Below, piece after piece: positions 19,894 through 29,100 of a stretch of DNA of 34,378 nt. This DNA comes from Cyclostephanos tholiformis (taxonomy: Eukaryota > Bacillariophyta > Thalassiosirophyceae > Thalassiosirales > Thalassiosiraceae): NCBI GenBank assembly GCA_036939975.1, contig JALLPB010000017.1:1-34378 (forward strand), in the 5' to 3' direction. How positions within the stretch are numbered: the first letter of the stretch is position 1; every line of letters starts with the position of its first letter. The translations under genes and the position numbers were made by a program. The notes beneath the pieces were generated by a model. That model had not been told where the DNA came from. It saw only the letters and a list, made by a program, of their open reading frames with translations, and did no database searches.

Positions 19894-21009
19894 TCATAAA
19901 CTCTCGATGACGTAATCCGCATGTTTCCGCGACATCTCCTCTATCCATGCCAGATTCTTCATATCGTTAAAATCGGCCTTCGCTCCCGCCCCCGCCTCCC
20001 CCTCGCCGAACATCCCAGTCTTCTCGTCCGTCCAAGTTTCCAAGTGCCGCCTAACCAGCCGCCGACGTTGATCGGTCAACGACTTACACGTTACGTACCA
20101 CGTCTCGTCGAATACACCGTTCGTTCGCAACGGCGACCATCGCTCGTCGTCCCAGGCCAGGAGGTAATTCCCCTCGAGGAATACGATCCTAGTCTCGGGA
20201 TGCAAACGCACGCCATCGGGGACCGGATCGCTCGCGATGCGACTGTATATCGGCAGGCTCGCCTCGCCGGTCATCCTGGCGCGAGTGAAGGCCTCGACGC
20301 ACGCCTCGGCATCGAAGGTCCACGGCGCCCCCCGACGAGCGAGGAGTTCGTCGTACGACGTGGCACGAGTCGACGCGGGACCATCGCCGCCGCCGTCGCC
20401 GCCGCCGCCATCGTCGTCGCCGCCGGCCATGTTCATCAATTGCGATCGCGAGTAGTGAAATCCGTCCATGGGCAATACCACCGCCGCGGGTGCGACGACG
20501 ACGGGGGGGGGGGAGGTGGCGGCGGCGGCGGCGGCGGCGGCTTCATCGTCGACGTGCATCGAGGGACGACGCGATGTCGTCGATGTCGATGTCGATGTCG
20601 ATGTCGTCATATCCATCCTCTCGTTGATCAATCTCGCCACCGACGCCGAGAGGGTCGATTTGCCGCTACCGGGACCTCCCGCGATGCCGACGAAAAGCTG
20701 ATCGTTGCGCAATCTGCCGTTCGCGACGTCCGTCACGTAACGACGGATCAATCGCGTCGCGAGGGAATCGTACGTATCGTGCATGGCGCGATCGATGGCG
20801 GAGGATGTGGATGTGGAGGAGGATGTGGAGGAGCATCCCTCCGATGGAGATGACGACGACGACGACGTCGACGACGACGACGCGCTGGACGCGCCGGCCA
20901 TCGCTCCCTCCCGCGTTCGGATGCCGCACACCGAGAATTCAGGAACGAATGATTCCACAACCGTCGAGAGGGATGATGCGATGATGACTAGGGCGCAAAC
21001 TGCGATCAT
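19894..21009 (-). CDS. P-loop kinase of the YFH7 / uridine-kinase-like group, probably plastid-targeted
   Basis: The protein is 371 residues, single exon. I chose the ATG at 21009 over an in-frame ATG at 21216 because it starts a clean signal peptide (MIAVCALVIIASSLSTVVES) followed by FVPEF, that is, Phe at +1 as in diatom plastid presequences. Walker A is GGPGSGKST (111-119). The block VLPMDGFHYSRSQL (178-191) matches the substrate-site Asp-Gly-Phe-His region of phosphoribulokinase/uridine-kinase relatives; RRGAPWTFDA, LPIYSRIASDPVP and VFLEGNYLLAWDDERW follow in the order seen in yeast YFH7 and bacterial FrcK/YggC-type kinases. The substrate is unknown for this group in plastids. Low-complexity insertions (poly-Ser 41-70, Thr-Ser 135-145, poly-Ala 157-164, Asp/Gly 197-210) sit in loops around the core. 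It diverges from the orphan membrane-protein gene. Confidence 0.82.
   Translation of the reverse strand: MIAVCALVIIASSLSTVVESFVPEFSVCGIRTREGAMAGASSASSSSTSSSSSSPSEGCSSTSSSTSTSSAIDRAMHDTYDSLATRLIRRYVTDVANGRLRNDQLFVGIAGGPGSGKSTLSASVARLINERMDMTTSTSTSTSTTSRRPSMHVDDEAAAAAAAATSPPPVVVAPAAVVLPMDGFHYSRSQLMNMAGGDDDGGGGDGGGDGPASTRATSYDELLARRGAPWTFDAEACVEAFTRARMTGEASLPIYSRIASDPVPDGVRLHPETRIVFLEGNYLLAWDDERWSPLRTNGVFDETWYVTCKSLTDQRRRLVRRHLETWTDEKTGMFGEGEAGAGAKADFNDMKNLAWIEEMSRKHADYVIESL
20385..20610. repeat. Coding trinucleotide/hexanucleotide repeats in kinase gene
   Basis: Runs of GCC/CGC (about 20387-20425), GGC/GGG (about 20500-20545) and GTCGAT (about 20578-20608) lie inside the kinase gene on its noncoding strand. 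They encode Asp/Gly, poly-Ala and Thr-Ser tracts respectively, between Walker A and the catalytic loops. Confidence 0.8.
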
Positions 21010-21846
21010 TCGTTTCTCGATATATACGAGAGAGAGAGAGAGCGGGTGGAGGGATCGGGGAGGGCTTGTCGCAAGCCCTCCTCCAGGACGTAAAATATGT
21101 TGTGATAAGGAAGTAATAAAATAAGAGAGGGAGGGGAGGCAGGATGGGATGGAAGAGAGGAGAGAGGTGAAAAGAAGACAGGGAGCAGAGCTAGGCTGGG
21201 AGAAAACAAAACCCATCGCTACGCTGATTAGGTAGGTTACCTAAGTTGGTACGAACGTACTCTACACTCAATTCTTTTCTGTTCTCAATAATGCCACGTC
21301 GTCCGTCCGCGTCCGGTTCCAAACATTATTTTTTGCTACTATACAATCTTAGTAACAAATAGCTACCAAAATAAATCCAATTCTCAATCGATTTACTATC
21401 AGTATATATTCGAGAAAGGCTCAACCTATTTCAGATTTTCAACACGGAAATTGTAATTAAAGGAAGATATTATTAATAAACTCTCTTCGGAATTCGGAAG
21501 CAAAGGAGGCCTTGCGCGGCAGTTGTTCGATCCTGACGGAGTACTAAATGCACTCTCTCTGTCAGAAACGCCAACGAGAACCGCACTCTCCTACATAAGT
21601 ACATGCGAAGTGGGAAGTAGGGATGCAAATAAATCACAATACACAATTGCCAATCAAGCAACAACCTGAATCGGGTTCGATTTTACCATAAGTGCTAGGA
21701 GTCGGCCGTAGTTAATTAATTCGCATCCCATCGCTGGTGCATTTACAGTGTTGGGTACTACTTAGAGATAATACCCGTCGCGGCAGGATCAAACATCGAA
21801 CTGAGAGGAGGTATATTACACTCGTCAGGGACATAGTAATAATAAT
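21010..21846. promoter_or_regulatory. Divergent intergenic region, kinase / orphan membrane protein
   Basis: 837 bp between two head-to-head start codons. The part near the kinase is purine-rich (GAGAGA runs near 21030 and GGAG-rich sequence around 21125-21175); the middle is AT-rich. Short frames here show no protein features. A GTTCGATCC motif near 21523 resembles a tRNA T-loop, but no cloverleaf can be drawn around it. Confidence 0.5.
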
Positions 21847-22731
21847 ATGTGTCGGGCTTACTTGGATTGTGATGCCAGGTGCCACGTCAACACTCCGTCA
21901 TTGTCCCGCGCGAGGATATGGCCGCTCCCACCCCTCGTCATCGTGGCGATGATCCCATTCCTCCCGCAATCGTTCTATTTGAATCGAGGTTACACGAGAT
22001 GGTTCCACCTCATGTCATTCGCGTACTTCCTCACCCGATCGACTTTCCTACGCAAGGTCCTCATCCTGCAGGGCATCTCCATATGCGCGGGATGGTATTC
22101 CGTCATCCCCTTCGACTACTTCGTCGACGGGACGTTTTGTCACGTCCTATACAGACACATGCCGAGGGCGATGCTGTCGCACATGATGCAGGAATTGGCA
22201 TGCGAAAACGACGACGATCGCTGCGGATATGTCATGTTGAATACGTCCGTCTCCATTTTAATGAAGGCGCTATCCCACGTTCTTGATATAATCGCCCATC
22301 CGGGCCTGCTCTACCTCCTCCATCGACTGCACCGAAGGGCCGGGGGGACGTTGCGCGATGTATTCGCGTGGCCTGTGATTGTCGTCGCGTGGCACGCGTC
22401 TCGCACTTGGAGTGCGGTGCACAGTTATCACAACAACGGCGCGCTCGCATTCTGGTACTACGGGTTCGATGTGTATAAGGTGACCAACTTGGATTCGTAC
22501 CTGGTGAGCTACGTCGCCGAGGGCGTTTGTTTTTCCGTCGCTATTTTGTGTAGACTGTACTGGGATCACATCGAACGATCGCTCGATTCATCATCGAAGG
22601 CAAATGTCATGGATCGTATTAACGAATCGATGGAGGAAAAAGACGAAGACGAAGACGAATATCCGCTACCGAATCTGATTCACTCTCCGTCTACCATTTC
22701 ATCCGGGAGCATGAGTGATGCAGATTATTGA
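21847..22731 (+). CDS. Orphan multi-pass membrane protein
   Basis: The 294-residue frame has no family that I recognise. Hydrophobic segments lie at about residues 26-42 (PLPPLVIVAMIPFLPQ), 72-92 (VLILQGISICAGWYSVIPF), 174-186 (FAWPVIVVAWHA) and 223-241 (SYVAEGVCFSVAILCRLYW), with weaker ones between. There is a striking aromatic/His block, HSYHNNGALAFWYYGFDVY, before the last helix. Cys residues are frequent in the first half. The C-terminal 50 residues are soluble: a Glu/Asp run (EEKDEDEDEY) followed by a Ser-rich tail. The first ATG gives a polar Cys-rich start; M35 (MIPFLPQSF) is an alternative, and an upstream exon is possible because the 5' region is long. It converges on the microexon gene with 155 bp between the stops. 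Coding status is supported by codon style and frame length, function is unknown. Confidence 0.65.
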   Translation: MCRAYLDCDARCHVNTPSLSRARIWPLPPLVIVAMIPFLPQSFYLNRGYTRWFHLMSFAYFLTRSTFLRKVLILQGISICAGWYSVIPFDYFVDGTFCHVLYRHMPRAMLSHMMQELACENDDDRCGYVMLNTSVSILMKALSHVLDIIAHPGLLYLLHRLHRRAGGTLRDVFAWPVIVVAWHASRTWSAVHSYHNNGALAFWYYGFDVYKVTNLDSYLVSYVAEGVCFSVAILCRLYWDHIERSLDSSSKANVMDRINESMEEKDEDEDEYPLPNLIHSPSTISSGSMSDADY

Positions 22732-22886
22732 ACGAAAGCTATCATTAAAATGAGAGGCTTGGTTCACTCCCTCGTACTTAGTTTCAACGCCAGGCAAGTT
22801 TTCGTTTGTATACATGTATATTTTTGCAAAAAGGATCCAACGGATCTACTACTACTACTATTTTCGCTGAGTTAAAGATAATGTAT

Positions 22887-24222
22887 TTACAAGAGATTTT
22901 TATTGTCAACTCTGGATGTGCGAGTAGTAGTTGGGATCAACGATATATCCTGGAACTTGAATGTACCGACCCAAACATAATTCTCGTGTCCGCCCTGAAG
23001 TCGCTTCACGGCAATGACGCCCTCTTTCAAAAGTGTCACGTTCTTCGGACCCTTGATCATTCTATCCTCGGGCGGGAACGTATCCTCCAGCATGTCGAGC
23101 TGAGCGACGAGTTTTCGACGGCGTTCCAGGAGGGTGAAGTACTGACGAAATCGCGATGTCCTCGAGTGGATAGGTAATCGGCCAATCTCCTCGAGCTCGT
23201 TGCCGACTTGCTCGAGCGTTACCAAAATATCATCCCTCCAACCTTTAGCACGTTTGATCAGATTATCATCCTCGTTCCAACATGCCGTCATCTATCAAGA
23301 TTGAATCCATGGAGTTCGTCGATTTATGAATGTGCACCGAAGAATAACGATTGAATGATAATGCATACGACACTGAAATCACTCACGAAATAAATCTTCT
23401 CTGCTGGAAGGACCTACGTTTGTATCGCACGTGATTCGTCCGGCGGTGTGAGAGGATACAACGCAAGTACTTCGTGAAATTTGATACCATGCTACACTCA
23501 CCACATCGTTGCGGGTTGCACCCTCCGGCTTCACGTAGTCAATCCAAGTAGTATGATAAAGTCAGAAATCATGGATGCCCTCCCGGCAGCACTTAAAGGT
23601 CGAGACAAAAAAAATACTCACGAAATCCACAAAGAAGTTCAAATTATACTGCTGAGTATCCGGAATCTGAATACGGCACGAAAAGGCCCCGGGGGTCACC
23701 TTCACCCTCTCCTGTCCGTTGACACCGATGAACGACGGCTCGTTCAAGGGCACGACGTCCAGGAGGGACGACGGGGGCAGATCCGCCCCCCCAAGTAAGG
23801 TATCCTGGGAAATCTCGGGGGGGCATCCTTTGGACAAAAACCTGACGTCCAGGGCCAGTCCGAGTTTGGCGCCGGATGCGGCCCATTCGGGCGCTGTGGG
23901 AACCGCACGGAAGCGAGAGGGTTGGAGATTGCGGTTATCATCAATCACATATTTCACGTCGAGGAACACGGAACCTCGTGGGAAATAGGCGGGTGTACGA
24001 TTTAGCGTATCTCTCTCTCTCTCTCCATTACTCACGCATGTCGGAGTTCGGCGTGCGGCCGACGGTCATTAATAACTTGCATTGGACGTCGGCAAATCGC
24101 GATAGCATGTCCGTTCCCCTCGCATTTCCGTCGACAACGTACGATGCGACTGGAAACGTGCTCTTCATAGTCATAACCAGAGAGAGGCCGAGGCGAATCG
24201 TGTAGCGGGCAGACTTTCCCAT
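22887..24222 (-). CDS. Orphan five-exon gene with two 27-nt microexons
   Basis: Exons on the minus strand: 24222-24036, 23974-23622, 23528-23502, 23413-23387 and 23291-22887; introns are 61, 93, 88 and 95 nt. All donors are GTGAGT and all acceptors AG. The joined CDS is 999 nt (332 residues). Joining the exons gives the smooth stretch NFFVDF / PEGATRNDV / VLPAEKIYF / MTACWNEDD. I do not recognise the family. Residues about 1-190 look beta-rich, with alternating hydrophobics (SVFLDVKYVIDD, FSCRIQIPDTQQYNLNFFVDF). Residues 215-280 are helical and probably coiled (QVGNELEEIGRL, LLERRRKLVAQLDMLED). The end (GVIAVKRLQGGHENYVWVGTF) looks like another beta unit. No signal peptide is evident, though residues 9-17 are hydrophobic. 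Exon 1 could begin at another ATG. It diverges from the ethanolamine kinase gene. Confidence 0.75.
23387..23413 (-). other. Microexon (exon 4 of orphan gene), 27 nt
   Basis: Nine codons in phase 0 (VLPAEKIYF), flanked by an AACGTAG acceptor and a GTGAGT donor. Skipping it would keep the frame. Confidence 0.65.
23502..23528 (-). other. Microexon (exon 3 of orphan gene), 27 nt
   Basis: Nine codons in phase 0 (PEGATRNDV), flanked by a CGTGAAG acceptor and a GTGAGT donor. Skipping it would keep the frame. It has the same length as the next exon. Confidence 0.65.
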
Positions 24223-24671
24223 CGTGGACGTGATGTGATGTCTTTTCGGGCTGGTTGGTCGGACGGAGAGCGTTATGAAGGGGACGGGATGGAGGACACG
24301 TCTGCTGTGATGATGGTGGGAGGGGTTGTTGGGCGCTCGGCTGGCAGTTATTTGGAAATTCGAAAAAAGAACAAATAATAATATTATGAAAAAAATGACA
24401 ACAGCAGGACACAGTATGTACCATTCGTAGTAGTAAACTAGGAATCTCTATCAACTTTTCTTCTCAGTCAGGCAGCTGTCTCCATCCACTTATCTCGAGT
24501 GTTCTCACATCGGTCTGGCCGTCGTAATCATGCTCTCCTCTTGAACCAGAACCCCGACCTGTAGAAAGTTCAACCAGTTCTCTGACGCAATCAAGGAGGT
24601 CGTCAGTCGTCCAATAGTTTTCTCGACCGACCCCACCCTACGCACCCCCGTGCCACCGCCTCCTCCGCAAA
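24223..24671. promoter_or_regulatory. Divergent intergenic region, orphan gene / ethanolamine kinase
   Basis: 449 bp between head-to-head start codons, including an A-rich patch at about 24361-24400. Short frames here lack protein features. The promoters of both genes must lie here; no motif is recognised. Confidence 0.5.
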
Positions 24672-26060
24672 ATGGCATCGTTGTTCGGTCCGCGGGGATA
24701 CGTGCAAGCTCGCAACGAGGCGAAAAGTATAGACGACGATGCGCCGGCGACGTCGTTCGTGCGGATCGTGGACGATCGTCCCTATTTTCCATTATTAACG
24801 GCCGATCCTTCGAGTCAGGCCTCGATCGTCGAGGTTGCCAACGCCATTACGTCGTATGGGAAAGATGGATCTCACGGGAGTTACGCAATCGACGTCCCTC
24901 GTGGAGAGGTAACCGCTATAACGGGGGGGCTCACGAACGCCCTCTTCAGGGTCGATTTGCCACGATCTAGGTCGGTACTCGTGCGTATATTCGGCGGGGA
25001 CGGATTCATCGACAGGGACGAGGAGACCGCCACCTTCGCGCGATTGTGCCACATGGCGGGGACGTTGCACGACCAGCTCGAGCTGTTGGGCAGATTCGGG
25101 AACGGCAGGGTCGAGACTTGGATCCCGAATATGAAGCCGTCGAGTCACGTTTATGATTTCGGTAGGGAGGGGTTCTACCTGGAAGTGGCGCGGCAGATGG
25201 CGAGGTTGCATTACGGCTTCGATGCGGATGCTATCGCGTCGGGAATGCGAGCCATCGACGATGAGCCCCGACGGCCGACGATGTGGAAGGTTATTCATTC
25301 GTGGATTGACGAGTTATCGAAAAATTTGTCGCACGAGACGTTTCGAAACGACGACGCATTGGTGGAGGTGTTCATACGCGCGATCATGGGCGATATCGGA
25401 GGGGGCGACGCACTCGGGATCATTTCATCTCTGTCCGACGAATTGGCGTGGTTGAAAAATACAGTCGAGACGAGGTTTCCCAATGCGACGTTGGCATTTT
25501 GTCACAACGACGTGAATGCGGCCAACATCTTGTTGAATGCGTCCATCAGGGATGACGATGGAAATTCGCGATATGATAAGCGAACCGTTTGCATCATCGA
25601 CTACGAATATTCCTCGACCAACTACGCCATGTTTGATGTTGCTAATTTCATGTGCGAGCATTGCGGGGGGAATGACAATGGCATGCCCAATTACGACTTG
25701 ATACCGAGTTTGGATCGGCTGGTTGTTTTTTTGCGCGAGTATGTACGCGTGCGCGACGACATTTTATCAAAGAACTGCTCGGGCGAGAATGAGACGTCCA
25801 CGAGCATCGATGTTTCGGACCTCGTACGCGAGGTGGAATTGTTCCAAATGGCAAGTTGTCTCTACTGGGGGATCTGGGGCATACTCCAGGCAACGGAAGA
25901 AGTCATCAACGGAACCTTTCGAATAGAGAATGCGTTGTCCAGGTTGGAGGGAGATATAGATCAGATATCATTTGATTATCTACGCTATGGAAAAAATCGC
26001 TTGGCTAGATTTCGCTGGTGTAAATTGACGGATATGATGTCCTCTAGTGATGCAATATAA
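24672..26060 (+). CDS. Ethanolamine kinase / choline kinase family protein
   Basis: Single-exon protein of 462 residues. The kinase fold is clear: the Gly-rich nucleotide loop ITGGLTNALFRVDL, then VLVRIFGGDG carrying the ATP-site region, an adjoining acidic helix (RDEETATFARLC), Brenner's motif FCHNDVNAANILL with catalytic D280, and the metal-binding motif IIDYEYSSTNYAMFDVANF with D310, followed by CEHCGG. The C-terminal helix region (ASCLYWGIWGILQA) matches the family's WxxWxxxQA-type motif. It would phosphorylate ethanolamine (or choline) with ATP in the cytosol, the first step of the CDP-ethanolamine (Kennedy) pathway to phosphatidylethanolamine. The overall pattern favours ethanolamine kinase, but sequence alone does not exclude choline. 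An N-terminal extension of about 70 residues precedes the fold. It converges on the TMEM94-like gene with only 49 bp between the stop codons. Confidence 0.92.
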   Translation: MASLFGPRGYVQARNEAKSIDDDAPATSFVRIVDDRPYFPLLTADPSSQASIVEVANAITSYGKDGSHGSYAIDVPRGEVTAITGGLTNALFRVDLPRSRSVLVRIFGGDGFIDRDEETATFARLCHMAGTLHDQLELLGRFGNGRVETWIPNMKPSSHVYDFGREGFYLEVARQMARLHYGFDADAIASGMRAIDDEPRRPTMWKVIHSWIDELSKNLSHETFRNDDALVEVFIRAIMGDIGGGDALGIISSLSDELAWLKNTVETRFPNATLAFCHNDVNAANILLNASIRDDDGNSRYDKRTVCIIDYEYSSTNYAMFDVANFMCEHCGGNDNGMPNYDLIPSLDRLVVFLREYVRVRDDILSKNCSGENETSTSIDVSDLVREVELFQMASCLYWGIWGILQATEEVINGTFRIENALSRLEGDIDQISFDYLRYGKNRLARFRWCKLTDMMSSSDAI

Positions 26061-26109
26061 TTAATTCACGCTTCCAAGTTGGACATCACTGCCCCCAAAT
26101 GAGTCCATG

Positions 26110-29100
26110 CTAGTGCGTCGTTGGGGACCACATTCCAAGCCTAGTTGAATAAAAACAAGAAAAAGTTAGTTGTTCGTCGCTCGACATACATTTCATGTAC
26201 AAGTGACTTGAAAAAGAACTGAAACAGACATACCTGGTCTCAAACTGCAGCCTACGCATCATCGCAGCACGTTTATCAAGCTTCTGGTCTCTTTTTTTTA
26301 TCATTTCACATAGGTAAAGGCAGACTAGTGGAGCCAACAGAAAAATTGCATAGAATAACCAAGAAAGTGCCGCCATCGAACTTTCCTCCAATACCAATGA
26401 CAAATACAGACTAATGAGAACGACTGATAGCGCCAAAGTTCCCAACCACAAATGGTTTCGTTGCCATGGAGGTTCGGAACGAATCGATTCTGTGCGGAAT
26501 ATATACGAAGCCGAACTCATGCATGTGCAAAGTGCAAAGGCAGCCAACGTTATAGTACCAGCAGCATCTTTCGCTGGGCCGGAGTAGTAGCGAAGAGCTT
26601 CGCAGCGAATAACAGAGGTCGTCGCTGCTCGATAATTAGCTTGGTCTGAATGGAGAGCACCCAGACAGTGGTCTAGCACGAACTGAGAGTCGAACTCCCA
26701 CATCAGTTCACCTATCACAACTAGGTATAAAAATTGCGGCACAATCGCCGGCAGAGATGATCTCAGTAACCAGCTGAAATATTGGCGCCTGTTAGCCATC
26801 AAGAAATATTTCACCGATGGGTCATTCTTGGGAGGAACGCGAGTCATAAACTCTTTTGCTTCGTCTGTTGACACCACTGGCAGTTGAAACGACATGAAGA
26901 AGCGGATATGAATCATGTCAATCAAGACAAGAGATGTTTATACTCTTAGCAGGGGATGAACTTACTTGAAAGCCCAATCATCGGCAATATAATTTGTGTG
27001 AAAAGGAAGGAACCGATGGCAGGTATTGTAGGAATAGCGGTGGCTGCAGTGCATGAACACAGAATAGTAAATATACTGAAGGAGACACATCCGGATAAGA
27101 CAAAGGTGACACCTTGTGTTGCAGCTTCAAGGCATGCTCTTCCCACACGAATGATTTCGACAAAATGGCAAGTGGACCGGCTTCCGCATAGATTGAACAC
27201 AGATGAATGTGCAGAGATACTAGTGACAAATACTATCTCATCCTCTTGTAATGCATTCCATTCATCAGTAATAGAAAAATCCTCTGCTAGAACGTCGACC
27301 CCAACTGCAATGTCAGCGCTTGAAAATATTTCTTTTAATGCGGGCAGTAACAGAGATTAGGTCAGCATCAATAAGAAATAATTAAAATCGAATCCTGCCT
27401 CATGCTTGCCTCATGCTCACCTTGATTCCCTGGGAGATGGGACAAACCAACAGAGAGCACCGTGTCTTTGTATTCTCGAAACACATTGACCTTGTTTATG
27501 AAATTATATCAGATGTCGCTCTAATCTCGAAATAAACAACAGTGGTAGAACGAATAAAAAGGCTCACCATATCTGCTGTCGTTATCTTTGTTACGTCTGT
27601 GTACAACGAGACGAGCAATGGCACATTGTCAACCTCTTTCAAATGTCTCCTAACGTCTTGAACTCCGTGTGGCAGCCGGGCATTTACATCCCAATCAGCA
27701 TAGTTTGACTGCATGCGAAAAGAGTCAACAAATCCCTCTTTTAACGGTCGCAGACTAATCGCACAGTTCCACCCAACATCAATTCCCATTTGACTTGCCA
27801 ACTCCTTCGTGCGTCTCATATTTCTCGGAGAGAAGTAAACAAACCGGACGCCGGCATGGGCACAGGAGTTGATGAGAAGCTCGATTTCTTTCCGCGGTCG
27901 TACAGAACTGCCTAGCAGACCCAAAAATATTTGATTCTTCACTAAGCTCCAGAAGCCAAGGGACGGGATGTATGCATTCGGAGAAGCGTTGTCCAACAAG
28001 TAAATGTGAGAGTTCGCACTCCCTAGCGCAATCTTCTGATCGGCAGTAAAGGGCAACGGTGCATAGCTGAATGCTGCGCCGGTGATAGAGAAAACATCAG
28101 AGAAGGTGAGTTGACAAAATAGAAGTTTTAGCCATTTTGCGTCGCATTATGAAGCTGCTTGCCTTGAACATCAAGATCGGAGAGCATCCAATTTTTTTGC
28201 GTTTCGTTTATGATATTGCGTTCTGATCCGCTGAGGGGAGATATGGTAGACTTATCATCGGTGGCATGGGAGAAGTAGACTGAGCTTGAAAAAACGTAAT
28301 TGAATGTGATATTGGAATTTACCGACCTGTACTCACATTTTCACCTTGCCACAGATCGGTGCACATGTGCTGTTGAAAGCAAACGAGGAATCGTGGGCAA
28401 ATGGTAGCAAACGATTTCAACCTTGATTTCGGTCGAAGCGTAGTCAGATCTGGAGCTCACCGTGACCACCCGGGAATCTCCTACCGTAAGGACCAAGTCG
28501 CCGCCAGATCTTTTATCGCGAACGAACACAGCATCTGCATCCGTAAAAAGCCGGCTCCCATTGCGAGACTCCTCCAATCCCAATGCATGCGAGTCCAACT
28601 GCATCCGTTGTCGGAGGAGAGTGGTAGATAATATGTGAAGCCTCCTCCGTTCGTGAAAGCAGCTCAAATCACCACGCACACCAAGATCGCCTGGAGACGT
28701 TTCGAATCCAATGCATTGAGCGAGCAACTTCAAATGCTTCCTTTCCCTTTCATCGTTGCAAATATGATCGACGAGAGAAGTTTCGACTGTTGACAGGGGG
28801 CGTGCTTTCCCAACATCGTAGCGAGTTGATTTGCCAACATCGAACGAAACTTTTTGCTGAGAAGAGAGACCGGTAGGATTGTGCTCACCCTGGGTTTCTA
28901 AAATTTGTGTAGACATGGTCCTTTTCTTTTCCTCAAGTAGCAGACAAGCTAGACCGATGCACTTGAGACTTGGCAAATGCTTCCACCATTCAGGGTCTTC
29001 GAATTGGACCTTCTCTATATCGTCATCGCCTATATCGGCACCTAGATTCCGTACCCGATGCGCATGGCCTCGACGCCGTCCCGCACCGACGTACTTTTTG

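Noticed and set aside
19921..20853. Plus-strand frame of 310 codons
   Set aside because: Antisense to the P-loop kinase; its Gly and Arg runs come from the microsatellites.
21010..21216. Longer N-terminus (69 extra residues) for the P-loop kinase
   Set aside because: The downstream ATG starts directly on a signal peptide with +1 Phe; the upstream extension is Ser/Leu-rich with no feature and would bury the signal.
21510..21560. Possible tRNA (GTTCGATCC T-loop-like motif)
   Set aside because: No acceptor, D or anticodon stems can be drawn around it.
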